DNA from: Candidatus Kapaibacterium sp.
GTDB lineage: Bacteria > Bacteroidota > Ignavibacteria > Kapaibacteriales > HRBIN21
Assembly: GCA_025055465.1 (NCBI GenBank)
Contig: JANWXA010000048.1
Location: 1-11,009 of the forward strand
Length of the DNA stretch: 11,009 nucleotides
Reading direction: 5' to 3'
How positions within the stretch are numbered: the first letter of the stretch is position 1; each line of letters starts with the position of its first letter. The notes beneath the pieces are model-generated. The model saw only the letters and a program-made list of their open reading frames with translations. It was not told the DNA's origin and did no database searches. Shown here piece after piece: positions 1 through 7,312 of the stretch. A program made the translations under genes and the position numbers.

Positions 1-585
1 GAATTAGCTGCTGAACTCTCTTATCTTGCTCGGCAGTTAGGCTCCGAAGGCGATGCTTTTGAGATCATTGTTGCCAGCGGGGAGCGCGGGGCTCTACCCC
101 ATGGGCGGGCTTCCGACCGACGCTTGCGGAAGAACGAGTTGGTGACAGTAGACTTTGGTTGTGTTGTCGGCGGCTACGTGTCGGATATGACCCGCACGTT
201 CGTACTTGGACGGGCGGATACCGAGCATCGCCGTGTCTATCAGGTTGTCTGGCAAGCTCAGGAGCAGGCGATACAGGCACTCCGTGGCGGAATGCGGGCA
301 CGAGAGGCTGATGCGGTGGCGCGCCGTATCATTGAAGAAGCAGGTTTCGGAGCATATTTCCGTCACAGCCTGGGACATGGCATTGGGCGTAGCGTCCATG
401 AACCACCAGCCCTGTCACCGCGGGCACCCCAGCAGGTGCGTCTCCCAGCAGGGGCCGTGGTGACAGTAGAGCCCGGCATCTATTTGCCCAAACACTTCGG
501 AGTACGCATAGAAGACGACGTACACGTGGGTGCCACAGACATTTCGCTGCTCACCACAGCACCACGCGAGCTCCTGAGCGTCTAA
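1..585 (+). CDS. M24-family metallopeptidase, Xaa-Pro aminopeptidase/dipeptidase type (5' truncated)
   Basis: The reading frame is open from base 1, so the window holds only the last 194 residues; the start lies outside. The M24 'pita-bread' catalytic domain is clear. All five expected metal ligands are present (fragment numbering): Asp51 in VDFG, Asp62 in SDMTRTF, His126 in the HSLGHGIG segment, Glu157 in VEPGIY and Glu171 in RIEDD. The family signatures ALPHG (residues 31-35) and VHEPP (132-136, with the conserved His133) are also there. Such enzymes are usually cytosolic, bind two divalent metals, and release N-terminal residues preceding proline or split Xaa-Pro dipeptides. The SDMTRTF and HGIG signatures favour the aminopeptidase P/prolidase branch over methionine aminopeptidase. 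The missing N-terminal domain prevents a choice between PepP-like and PepQ-like enzymes. The gene ends in tandem stops (TAATAA) and sits 15 bases before the next gene on the same strand. Confidence 0.93.
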   Translation, partial: ELAAELSYLARQLGSEGDAFEIIVASGERGALPHGRASDRRLRKNELVTVDFGCVVGGYVSDMTRTFVLGRADTEHRRVYQVVWQAQEQAIQALRGGMRAREADAVARRIIEEAGFGAYFRHSLGHGIGRSVHEPPALSPRAPQQVRLPAGAVVTVEPGIYLPKHFGVRIEDDVHVGATDISLLTTAPRELLSV

Positions 586-600
586 TAATGCTGTGAAGCC

Positions 601-1893
601 ATGGGAACGGACCCCCGACGACGAGTTTTAGTCATCGCCTACTACTTCCCACCGATGGGGACGAGCGGCGTGCTCCGCGTGGCAAAGTTTGTCAAATATC
701 TGCCCGAGTATGGCTGGGAGCCAGTTGTACTAACAGCAACACCGACGGCGTACTTCGCCTTTGACGAAACCTTGCTGCAGGAGCTGGAGCAGCGGCGGAT
801 TGCCGTATATCGTACTCCGGGCGACGGAAACCCTTGGTGGATACGCCGTCTGGCTGCATCGGACAAGACAATCGTCTTACCCGCAGAAGGTTTGAACGCC
901 TTGTGGCTCCGCTGGAGTCAACTGCGCTGGTTGCCAGATCGCGCTGTTCGGTGGAAGCAAGAAGCCTTGCAGCTCGGTTGGCAGCTCATTCGGGAATACG
1001 AGCCTGTGGTGCTTTTTGCTACTGCCCCCCCTTTTACGGATTTTCTCGTTGCTGCGGAGTTGGCCGAGCGCTCAGGCTTGCCGTACGTTGTGGACTACCG
1101 CGATCCCTGGGTAGGAGATCCAGAGCGGTGGTATCCTACACCTTGGCATCGGCATGCACATCGGAGACTGGAGCGCTCCGTGCTTATACGCATGGCGTGT
1201 GCCACGGTGGTCGCTCGCGGCCTCAAAGAACAGCTATTGCGGGAGTATCCTGACGTGCTGACGTACGACGACGTGTCCATTATTCCGCACGGCTATGATA
1301 GCGAAGATTTTGTAGCAGTGGGGCCTGTTACCCCTCCTTCCGATCGGTTGGTGATAAGTTTTGTGGGGGTTCTCAAACATGGAAATCCCTTGACGGTGCT
1401 ACGAGCTGTGGCGCGCTTCCTACAGCAACGACCGCAGGCGCGGCATCAACTGGAAATCCGATGGATAGGGCTCGTGCGTCCTGAGCACCGGCGCATGGTT
1501 GAGGAATTAGAGCTACAGGAGGTCGTGCGCTCGTTCGGCTATGTTCCACACCGCCAGGCAGTTCGGTATATGTTGGAGTCGCACGTTCTCTGGGCGGAAA
1601 ATCGCCCTCTGGGTTCGCCTGTAAAGGTATTTGAGTATCTCGGAGCCCGACGGACGCTTTTGGTCTGTACCCCGCTCCATTCACCCATCCAGCCTTTGAT
1701 TGAAGCTTGCGGAGCAGCTTTCTGGGCTGAGCCTGGGGATGTTAGCACGATGGCTCGCCACATTGCCGAGCTCTACGAACGCTGGCGGGATGGTTCGCTC
1801 CCCGTGCCATCGGAGGAATTTGTCCAGAGCTTTGACCGCCGGCTGCTGACCGGCGAGCTGGCACGCTTGCTAAGCCTACATGCTGCCTTGTAG
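601..1893 (+). CDS. Glycosyltransferase, GT4-like (GT-B fold)
   Basis: A 430-residue protein of normal length for a GT-B glycosyltransferase. The N-terminal Rossmann half opens with VLVIAYYFPPMG (9-20), then a GVLRVAKFVKYLPEYGWEP stretch (23-41). The pattern of a glycine-rich turn, 'R..KF.KYLP..GW.P.VLT', is typical of GT4 enzymes in surface-polysaccharide clusters. DYRDPW (165-170) and IIPHGYDSEDF (217-227) mark the linker and the start of the C-terminal half. That half contains FVGVLKHGNP (244-253), a FGYVPH strand (302-307) and the sugar-nucleotide segment GSPVKVFEYLGARR (328-341), with Glu335 in the conserved FEYL. I infer retaining transfer of a sugar from a nucleotide donor, probably for a cell-envelope glycan. 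Donor and acceptor cannot be read from the sequence. No signal peptide or membrane segment is evident. The ATG at 601 is the first plausible start and has only a weak GAAG ahead of it. Confidence 0.88.
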   Translation: MGTDPRRRVLVIAYYFPPMGTSGVLRVAKFVKYLPEYGWEPVVLTATPTAYFAFDETLLQELEQRRIAVYRTPGDGNPWWIRRLAASDKTIVLPAEGLNALWLRWSQLRWLPDRAVRWKQEALQLGWQLIREYEPVVLFATAPPFTDFLVAAELAERSGLPYVVDYRDPWVGDPERWYPTPWHRHAHRRLERSVLIRMACATVVARGLKEQLLREYPDVLTYDDVSIIPHGYDSEDFVAVGPVTPPSDRLVISFVGVLKHGNPLTVLRAVARFLQQRPQARHQLEIRWIGLVRPEHRRMVEELELQEVVRSFGYVPHRQAVRYMLESHVLWAENRPLGSPVKVFEYLGARRTLLVCTPLHSPIQPLIEACGAAFWAEPGDVSTMARHIAELYERWRDGSLPVPSEEFVQSFDRRLLTGELARLLSLHAAL

Positions 1894-1981
1894 GGTATCA
1901 TATCCTGCGATGACTGCCATCATAGAAATCGCCGTGGGGGAGAGGTAACTTTACATTTCGGATTGGCCGGAATACGGAGCG
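1894..1981 (+). promoter_or_regulatory. nadA leader with a hairpin directly before the ribosome binding site
   Basis: This is the 88-base gap before nadA. Bases 1955-1961 can pair with 1967-1973 (seven pairs, one of them G-U) around a five-base loop. The weak Shine-Dalgarno GGAG (1976-1979) follows within three bases and lies only two bases before the ATG. A TAACTTTA at 1946-1953 resembles the Bacteroidota -7 element TAnnTTTG with one mismatch, but I see no matching upstream element. The hairpin could influence ribosome access, or it could be chance. I do not recognise a known riboswitch here. Confidence 0.25.
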
Positions 1982-2926
1982 ATGACGGTTGCGCAGCTCC
2001 AAGAGAATATCACAAAGCTCAAGCAGGCGAAGGGTGCTCTTATCCTTGCGCACAACTACCAGCTTCCTGAAGTCCAGCAGGTTGCAGATGTCGTTGGGGA
2101 CTCGCTCGCTTTGGCGCGTGCTGCTGCGGAGAGCTCTGCCGAGCTCGTCATCTTCTGTGGAGTGCACTTCATGGCAGAAACTGCAGCGGTACTCTGTCCT
2201 GGCAAGCGAGTGCTGTTACCGGACCCGGAAGCTGGATGTTCGCTAGCAGATTCCATAACTCCGGAGCAGCTGCGGGCATGGAGAGCGCAACACCCGGAGG
2301 CTGTCGTTGTGGCTTACATCAACACTTCGGCGGCGGTGAAGGCTGAAAGCGACTGGGTCTGCACTTCCGCGAATGCTCGCGCGGTCATTGAGGCGATTCC
2401 GCCAGAGCGGGACATCTTGTTTGTGCCCGATATGTTCTTGGGGGCATGGTTGCAGGCGCAGACGGGACGCCGCTTACATCTCTGGATGGGTGAGTGCCAT
2501 GTCCACGCAGCGATGCGTCCGCAGGATATTCAGGCGGCGCTGGCCGAGCACCCACAGGCAGAATTCCTGATCCACCCGGAGTGTGGCTGTATGTCGGCTA
2601 CGTTGTATGCGTGCTCCACAGGCGAGCTCAATGGGCGTAGGCTTGCGATTGCTTCCACAGACGGTATGCTGCGGTATGTGCGTCGGTCGGCGGCTGCGGA
2701 GTTTGTTATCGGCACAGAAGTGGGGCTCCTGTACCGCCTGCAACAGGAAAATCCAGGTAAGCGCTTCTATCCTCTCAGGCCCGATGCAATCTGCCCATAC
2801 ATGAAGCGCATTACGTTGGAGAAGGTTCTCCGCTCTCTGCAGCAGGAGGTCTACCATGTAACGGTTCCGCAGGAAATAGCGCAGCGGGCACGGAAGGCCC
2901 TCCAGAGGATGCTGCAGGTAGGCTGA
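1982..2926 (+). CDS. nadA: Quinolinate synthase NadA
   Basis: NadA condenses iminoaspartate (from NadB or aspartate dehydrogenase) with dihydroxyacetone phosphate to give quinolinate, the precursor of NAD. It is a cytosolic, oxygen-sensitive [4Fe-4S] enzyme. The 314-residue protein shows the three homologous-domain architecture. The substrate residues His24 and Tyr26 lie in ILAHNYQ, with the DSLALA segment following (40-45). The three expected cluster cysteines are Cys86 (PEAGCSLAD), Cys172 (WMGECHVH) and Cys271 (AICPYMK). Their spacing of 86 and 99 residues is nearer the longer E. coli form than the Thermotoga form, but the E. coli CxxCxxC cluster is absent. HPECGC (198-203) and the STDGML segment (225-230) are also conserved. 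No nadB or nadC lies within this window. The gene has its own leader and ends 4 bases before a converging gene. The assignment is firm. Confidence 0.97.
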   Translation: MTVAQLQENITKLKQAKGALILAHNYQLPEVQQVADVVGDSLALARAAAESSAELVIFCGVHFMAETAAVLCPGKRVLLPDPEAGCSLADSITPEQLRAWRAQHPEAVVVAYINTSAAVKAESDWVCTSANARAVIEAIPPERDILFVPDMFLGAWLQAQTGRRLHLWMGECHVHAAMRPQDIQAALAEHPQAEFLIHPECGCMSATLYACSTGELNGRRLAIASTDGMLRYVRRSAAAEFVIGTEVGLLYRLQQENPGKRFYPLRPDAICPYMKRITLEKVLRSLQQEVYHVTVPQEIAQRARKALQRMLQVG

Positions 2927-2930
2927 GGAG

Positions 2931-3605
2931 CTACTGCGTTAGGACCCATACGACGATATTGGTCCCGAACTTCAGAGCTGCCTCGCGTTTTTCTGGGGGG
3001 TCGTTGTGCACCTCAGGGTCTGCCCACCCATCGCTGGGGTTGCTCTCGTAGGTGTAGAGCACGCAGAGCCGCCCCTCATGGAAGATGCCGAAGGCTTGGG
3101 CGGGCTTAGCATCGTGTTCGTGGATTTTCGGGACTCCATGCGGGAAGCGAAAGTGACAGTGGAAGAGGCCATAGGAGAAGGGGAGCTCCACGAAGTCTTT
3201 ATCGGGGAAAACCTTGCGCATTTCGCGGCGGATGGCGGTGTCCAACCCGTAGTCATCGTCTATGTAGAGGAACCCGCCGTTGAGTAGGTAGGTTCGCAAC
3301 CGGCGCGCTTCTTCGGCTGTAAAGACAACGTTGCCGTGCCCTGTCAGGAACAGCATCGGGTACTGGAAGACAGCGTCGCTACTGAGCTCCACGTACTCGA
3401 AGGCTGGGTCTACGGGGATCGTGGTGTGCTGCTGGACGAATCGGAGTAGGTTGACCTCTGAGGACGGGTCGTTGTACCAATCTCCACCCCCGCCGTACTT
3501 GACGCGGGCAATCTTGAAGGCCCCTTTCAAAGTCTGGGAATCGAGCTGAGGAGGAAGAAAGAGGGTCAGGATCCAGCAGGAGCTTAGGGCCAATGTGTAC
3601 AGCAT
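2931..3605 (-). CDS. DUF4159 domain-containing protein with N-terminal signal or anchor
   Basis: A 224-residue protein of unknown biochemical function. Residues 1-19 are hydrophobic (LALSSCWILTLFL core) and end at a polar PQLDSQ. This suggests a signal peptide or single anchor and a periplasmic or outer-face location, although the usual basic N-terminus is missing. The rest fits DUF4159: RVKYGGGGDWYNDP (34-47), NLLRFVQQHT (52-61), LFLTGHGNVVFT (85-96), the YLLNGGFLYIDDDYG block (106-120), GRL (178-180), DGW (192-194) and a C-terminal NIVVWVLTQ. The fold resembles class I glutamine amidotransferase-like domains, but I see no catalytic Cys-His pair, so I assign no enzyme activity. I chose the ATG at 3605. 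A longer frame to 3770 would run across a TATAAT element and into murF, and it adds low-complexity polar residues. DUF4159 proteins are common in FCB-group genomes. Confidence 0.85.
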   Translation of the reverse strand: MLYTLALSSCWILTLFLPPQLDSQTLKGAFKIARVKYGGGGDWYNDPSSEVNLLRFVQQHTTIPVDPAFEYVELSSDAVFQYPMLFLTGHGNVVFTAEEARRLRTYLLNGGFLYIDDDYGLDTAIRREMRKVFPDKDFVELPFSYGLFHCHFRFPHGVPKIHEHDAKPAQAFGIFHEGRLCVLYTYESNPSDGWADPEVHNDPPEKREAALKFGTNIVVWVLTQ

Positions 3606-3635
3606 GGTGCCGGCTCTCGAAGACGAACGACTCTG

Positions 3636-3641
3636 ATTATA
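3636..3641 (-). promoter_or_regulatory. Putative -10 element for the DUF4159 gene
   Basis: The minus strand reads a perfect TATAAT here, 30 bases upstream of the chosen ATG at 3605, which predicts a leader of roughly 24 bases. No good TTGACA-like -35 box is seen 16-18 bases further upstream. The position fits the shorter start and argues against the long N-terminal extension. It rests on the motif alone. Confidence 0.35.
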
Positions 3642-3688
3642 TGAGACGTTTTTGCTGCCGGATGCTATGGCGCTTCCAAGGTGCCGCC

Positions 3689-3696
3689 TAATTTTG
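3689..3696 (+). promoter_or_regulatory. Putative Bacteroidota-type -7 element for murF
   Basis: TAATTTTG matches the Bacteroidota -7 consensus TAnnTTTG exactly. It lies 23 bases before the ATG at 3720 and would give a leader of about 18 bases. I see no clear -33 TTTG at the expected distance. If real, it makes the upstream GTG at 3681 an unlikely start. The host's sigma factor preference is only inferred. Confidence 0.3.
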
Positions 3697-3719
3697 TAAT
3701 CGTTGTGGTCGTCCGGCCA

Positions 3720-5171
3720 ATGGAACCGTGCATTCCCGATATCGTCTGGCAGGGTTGGGAACTTCAGCATCTGTTTTCAGGGAATGCTGATGGCATCGTG
3801 GCTGAGGAGACGTTTCAAGGGGTGACGGTAGATTCTCGCAGGCCTGCAGTGGGTGGAATTTTTGTTGCCCTGCGGGGGCGCATGGTTGATGCCCACACGA
3901 AGATACCGGAGGCTTTTGCCGGAGGGGTCCGTTTAGCTATCGTTGAACAAAGGATGTGGGTGTTTTTCCCTGCTGAATGGCATCAGCGGTACCGCTGTCT
4001 TCCTACCGCTGATCCGCTCAAGGCACTGGGGGAGCTGGCAAGGTTACACCGGCAGAGGTTCACCACCCCAGTGGTTGTGGTCGCAGGCTCAGCGGGCAAA
4101 ACGACAACGAAGGAAATGCTCGCGTCTGTTCTCGGCAGACGCTTTTGCGTGCTCAAGACGGAAGGGAACGAGAATAACAGCTTAGGTGTACCGTTGACGT
4201 TGCTGCGGCTTCGTCCGGAGCATGAAGTTGTCGTGATAGAGATGGGCACGAGCTCTTTTGGCGAGATTGCTCGCCTTTGCCAAATTGCACAGCCTACGCA
4301 TGGGATTATCACGGCGATTGGTGAAGAGCACCTGGAGTATTTGGGCTCACTGGCAGGAGTCTTGCGGGAAGAGACGGTGCTGGTGCGGTATCTCCAAAGT
4401 CATGGTGGTACAGTTGTGCTACCAGCCGGGAGTGGCCTGGAGCAAGAATATTCAGGCGCGTGGACGTTCGGGTTGACCCCCGAAGCAGACATAGCGGCCG
4501 AGGTAACGTACGACGGCGAAGGCTACCCTGTCCTCCATCTCCGGTACGGTGGGGAGCACTGTCACTGTCGACTGCGGGTACTCGGTCCCGCGGGGGCACA
4601 TGCAGCGGTCGCGACCGCTGCCGTGGCTTGGACCTTGGGGCTTGGATTGCAAGAACTCGTTGAGGGGCTGTCCACGTATGAGCCCCAGTCTTCGGGACAG
4701 GGCTACGGTCGGATGCTGCTTGTGGAGTTGCCAAACGGGGTTCGGCTACTCAATGATACCTACAACGCCAATCCTCTCTCTATGCGAGTAGCCCTGGAGA
4801 CATTACGCCAGCTTCCTTGTTCAGGGCGTCGTTGGGCGGTGCTGGGAGATATGTTAGAGCTGGGGTCGGCAGTTGAGATTGCTCACAGAGCTGCATTGGA
4901 GCAAGCTCGGGAAAGCGCTGAGATAGTCTGCGTCTTAGGGGAAGCGTTTGCTCGGGTTGCGGCCGGTTATCCCGATGTCCACATTTTCGCCTCCCACGAG
5001 GAGCTGGCAGAGCAACTCCGGCGAGAAGCACAACCTGGCGACTTGGTGCTCCTGAAGGGCTCCCGCGGGATGGCCATGGAGTATGTGCTGAATCTGTACC
5101 AGCAGAGAGTAGGGGCAGTGAAGGGCAGCTATGCTGTATCATCTGGCGCTCTGGATATGGAAGACCTTTGA
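3720..5171 (+). CDS. murF: UDP-N-acetylmuramoyl-tripeptide--D-alanyl-D-alanine ligase MurF
   Basis: MurF adds D-Ala-D-Ala to the UDP-MurNAc-tripeptide using ATP, making the pentapeptide precursor in the cytosol. Numbered from the ATG at 3720, the 483-residue protein has an N-terminal substrate domain (VTVDSRR, then GGIFVALRG). The central ATPase domain carries the P-loop GSAGKTTTK (123-131), GNENNSLGVP (149-158), VIEMGTSSFGEIA and EEHLEYLGS with His204. The C-terminal domain carries GRM, NDTYNANPLSM (345-355), AVLGDMLELG and LLKGSRGMAMEYV. The protein is slightly longer than the usual 450-470 residues. Oddly, the GxHNxxNA motif reads GAHAAVATAA around His294: both conserved asparagines are alanine. 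Neither possible start has a clear Shine-Dalgarno; the GTG at 3681 would add 13 hydrophobic residues. The last 41 bases overlap mraY, so the two genes are probably translated together. Confidence 0.95.
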   Translation: MEPCIPDIVWQGWELQHLFSGNADGIVAEETFQGVTVDSRRPAVGGIFVALRGRMVDAHTKIPEAFAGGVRLAIVEQRMWVFFPAEWHQRYRCLPTADPLKALGELARLHRQRFTTPVVVVAGSAGKTTTKEMLASVLGRRFCVLKTEGNENNSLGVPLTLLRLRPEHEVVVIEMGTSSFGEIARLCQIAQPTHGIITAIGEEHLEYLGSLAGVLREETVLVRYLQSHGGTVVLPAGSGLEQEYSGAWTFGLTPEADIAAEVTYDGEGYPVLHLRYGGEHCHCRLRVLGPAGAHAAVATAAVAWTLGLGLQELVEGLSTYEPQSSGQGYGRMLLVELPNGVRLLNDTYNANPLSMRVALETLRQLPCSGRRWAVLGDMLELGSAVEIAHRAALEQARESAEIVCVLGEAFARVAAGYPDVHIFASHEELAEQLRREAQPGDLVLLKGSRGMAMEYVLNLYQQRVGAVKGSYAVSSGALDMEDL

Positions 5172-6261
5172 CCCACCTGGCTTTGGGGTCTTCCAGTACG
5201 TTACCTTCCGTGTAGCGGCGGCGGCTATCACGGCCCTCTTTATCTCCTTCGTCGTGGGCCCGCCGCTGATTCGCTTCCTGCGTCGTCGTCATTTGCAGGA
5301 GCACGGCAAACCTGAGCTCCAGACCGTTGGCAACCATGCCCGTAAGCAAGGGACTCCTACGATGGGCGGTCTTATTGTATTGTTGGCGATTGTGCTCCCA
5401 GCGCTGCTATGGGCGAACTTGACCAATGGAATGGTAGTCGCTATCCTGGTTGTTACCACGTGGTTGGGGCTGGTCGGTTTTGTGGATGATTACCTCAAGG
5501 TCATTAAACGCCTGCCGAATGGGCTCGTTGGACGCTACAAACTTTTCGGACAGGTGCTGATTGCGCTGGGACTGGGGCTTGCCATCGTCTGCTGCCCGCA
5601 GTGGTTTTCCAACAGCTATCCGGCGGTGGCAACACAGACCACCGTTCCCTTTGCGAAGGATATCAACTTCGACTGGGGGCTGCTCTATGTCCCGATGGTC
5701 GTGTTCGTCATCACGGCGACCTCTAATGCTGTGAATCTGACTGATGGACTGGATGGGCTGGCAGTGGGGACAGTGGGGATTGCTGCTCTGGCGATGGCGC
5801 TGGTTGCTTACGTATCGGGCAACGCCGTGTTCGCTGATTACCTTAACATTGTGCACCTGCGTGGGGCCGATGAGCTGAGCATTTTCTGCGCTGCTATGGT
5901 AGGTGCCTCCATGGGCTTCCTCTGGTTCAATACGTACCCGGCGCAGGTCTTCATGGGGGATACGGGCTCGCTGGCGCTGGGAGGCGCTTTGGGAGCCCTG
6001 GCAGTCTTGCTCAAGAAGGAGCTGTTGTTGCCGATCGTGGGGGGCATCTTCGTGGCAGAAGCGCTCTCGGTTATTCTCCAGGTGGCATACTTCAAATACA
6101 CGAAGCGACGGTACGGAGAGGGCCGGCGGCTATTCCGGATGGCGCCGTTGCATCACCATTTTGAGCGCTGTGGGTGGCACGAGGCGCAAGTGGTGGTACG
6201 CTTCTACATCGTTGCCGTCATCCTGGCAATTGTAACGATGACGACGTTCAAGGTGCGGTGA
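5131..6261 (+). CDS. mraY: Phospho-N-acetylmuramoyl-pentapeptide transferase MraY
   Basis: MraY moves phospho-MurNAc-pentapeptide from UDP to undecaprenyl phosphate, forming lipid I at the inner face of the membrane. It uses the product of MurF, the gene just upstream. The 376-residue protein has about ten hydrophobic segments. Its start (MLYHLALWIWKTFDPPGF, FQYVTFR) is characteristic of the family and supports the ATG at 5131 despite the 41-base overlap with murF. An AAGGG lies five bases before this ATG. Signature sites are GTPTMGG (74-80), the Mg-binding pair Asp119-Asp120 in GFVDDYLKV, NLTDGLDGL (202-210), WFNTYPAQVFMGDTGSLALG with Asp277, and MAPLHHHFE with His341-343. All catalytic residues are intact. 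The next gene begins 43 bases downstream but is unrelated to the cell wall, so the usual murD-ftsW-murG continuation is absent. Confidence 0.98.
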   Translation: MLYHLALWIWKTFDPPGFGVFQYVTFRVAAAAITALFISFVVGPPLIRFLRRRHLQEHGKPELQTVGNHARKQGTPTMGGLIVLLAIVLPALLWANLTNGMVVAILVVTTWLGLVGFVDDYLKVIKRLPNGLVGRYKLFGQVLIALGLGLAIVCCPQWFSNSYPAVATQTTVPFAKDINFDWGLLYVPMVVFVITATSNAVNLTDGLDGLAVGTVGIAALAMALVAYVSGNAVFADYLNIVHLRGADELSIFCAAMVGASMGFLWFNTYPAQVFMGDTGSLALGGALGALAVLLKKELLLPIVGGIFVAEALSVILQVAYFKYTKRRYGEGRRLFRMAPLHHHFERCGWHEAQVVVRFYIVAVILAIVTMTTFKVR

Positions 6262-6304
6262 GCTATATGTAGATCTGTCCCACAGGTAGAGTACGACTTG
6301 ACCG

Positions 6305-7312
6305 ATGAGGTGCGCGGTGTTGACTGGTGGCGGAGATTGCCCGGGCATGAATGCGTTTGTCCGAGCCGTGGTCCGGACGATGCTCAATTTGAGCCCAGAG
6401 AGCAGTGTCTGGGGAGTTCTCGATGGTTGGAGGGGGCTGGTATATAATGAGTATCGCTCCTTAGGCAAGCGCGATGTTTCCGGCATTGCAGCGTTGGGGG
6501 GAACAATCCTGGGGACAATGCGCTTCCCGGAATTGGCGACCAACCGAGCACTCCAGGAACGGGCGGCGCGAAATCTGGAAGACCAGGGGTTTGATTACCT
6601 GTTTGTTATCGGGGGAAATGGAAGCGTCAAGGCAGCGTGGACGCTGGAGCAAATCCTGCGTCGGGAGGGCTGGAGGACGCGCATTCTGGTGGCGGCCGGC
6701 TCCATTGACAACGACGTCTGCAATAACTATGGCACCTCTATTGGATTTTACAGTGCTCTGGAGCGTAGCCTGGAGATGCTTGGTTGGATACGGGATACTG
6801 CAAGCTCGCACCGACGGGTCTACCTCATTCGTTCCATGGGACGCGATTCTGCATACTTAGCCTTCTATGCCGGCATTATTGGCGGGGCCGAATATGCTAT
6901 TCGCCCGCATGAGACTGTGGATTTTGAGCGCCTGGCAGAGATCGCGGCGCAGCGCGACCGCGACACCATTATCGTCGTAGCGGAGGCGTATCCAAAATCC
7001 CTGCAGGAAATTCAGCAGCTGCTGGAAGAAATCTTCCGTCGCCGGGGTATTGACCGGGAGATTCGTGCAGTGGATATGAGTTACTTCCAGCGTGGCGGCA
7101 AAGCGTCGGTGACGGATATCCTGCGAGCGAGTTGGCTGGGCTACCGGATGGTCTGTGATGCACACAGGGGTTGCTCCAGCGGCTTCTACACCGCTTACTA
7201 CATCGGGCATGTGCAAGAGCCGCTATCACTGGAGCTTGCTGCTGATGATACTCGGACCAGTCACCTGGATATTCCACAGGAGGTTATCCGAATGTCACTG
7301 GCGTTGCGATGA
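6305..7312 (+). CDS. pfkA: 6-phosphofructokinase-family protein with altered active-site residues
   Basis: A 335-residue protein of the PfkA superfamily, which phosphorylates fructose 6-phosphate using ATP or pyrophosphate. Conserved parts include TGGGDCPGMNA (7-17), GGTILGTMRFPE with Arg73, SIDND (133-137) with the catalytic base Asp135, SSHRR (167-171), MGR (178-180), and FQRGG with Arg263. Arg254 matches E. coli Arg243. Two active-site positions differ from E. coli PfkA. The GGDGS nucleotide/Mg loop reads GGNGS (Asn105 for Asp103), and the fructose-phosphate His249 is Tyr260. Gly106 at the position of E. coli Gly104 favours ATP over pyrophosphate, where Asp is usual. Glycolytic PFK, a divergent paralogue or a kinase for another sugar phosphate are all possible. 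The ATG at 6305 lacks a clear Shine-Dalgarno. The stop overlaps the next start as ATGA, indicating coupling to the permease genes. Confidence 0.85.
   Translation: MRCAVLTGGGDCPGMNAFVRAVVRTMLNLSPESSVWGVLDGWRGLVYNEYRSLGKRDVSGIAALGGTILGTMRFPELATNRALQERAARNLEDQGFDYLFVIGGNGSVKAAWTLEQILRREGWRTRILVAAGSIDNDVCNNYGTSIGFYSALERSLEMLGWIRDTASSHRRVYLIRSMGRDSAYLAFYAGIIGGAEYAIRPHETVDFERLAEIAAQRDRDTIIVVAEAYPKSLQEIQQLLEEIFRRRGIDREIRAVDMSYFQRGGKASVTDILRASWLGYRMVCDAHRGCSSGFYTAYYIGHVQEPLSLELAADDTRTSHLDIPQEVIRMSLALR

Noticed and set aside
1894..1981. NAD+-I riboswitch (nadA motif) before nadA
   Set aside because: I considered it because that RNA class precedes nadA in Acidobacteria. Its paired-domain layout and conserved segments, as far as I recall them, are not visible. 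An Rfam search would settle it.
3681..3719. GTG start for murF at 3681
   Set aside because: No Shine-Dalgarno precedes it, it adds an odd valine-rich stretch, and a promoter-like TAATTTTG lies inside it. It is not excluded.
3606..3770. Longer DUF4159 protein starting at 3770
   Set aside because: It would overlap the start of murF and span the TATAAT element. The added residues are polar and unlike a signal sequence.
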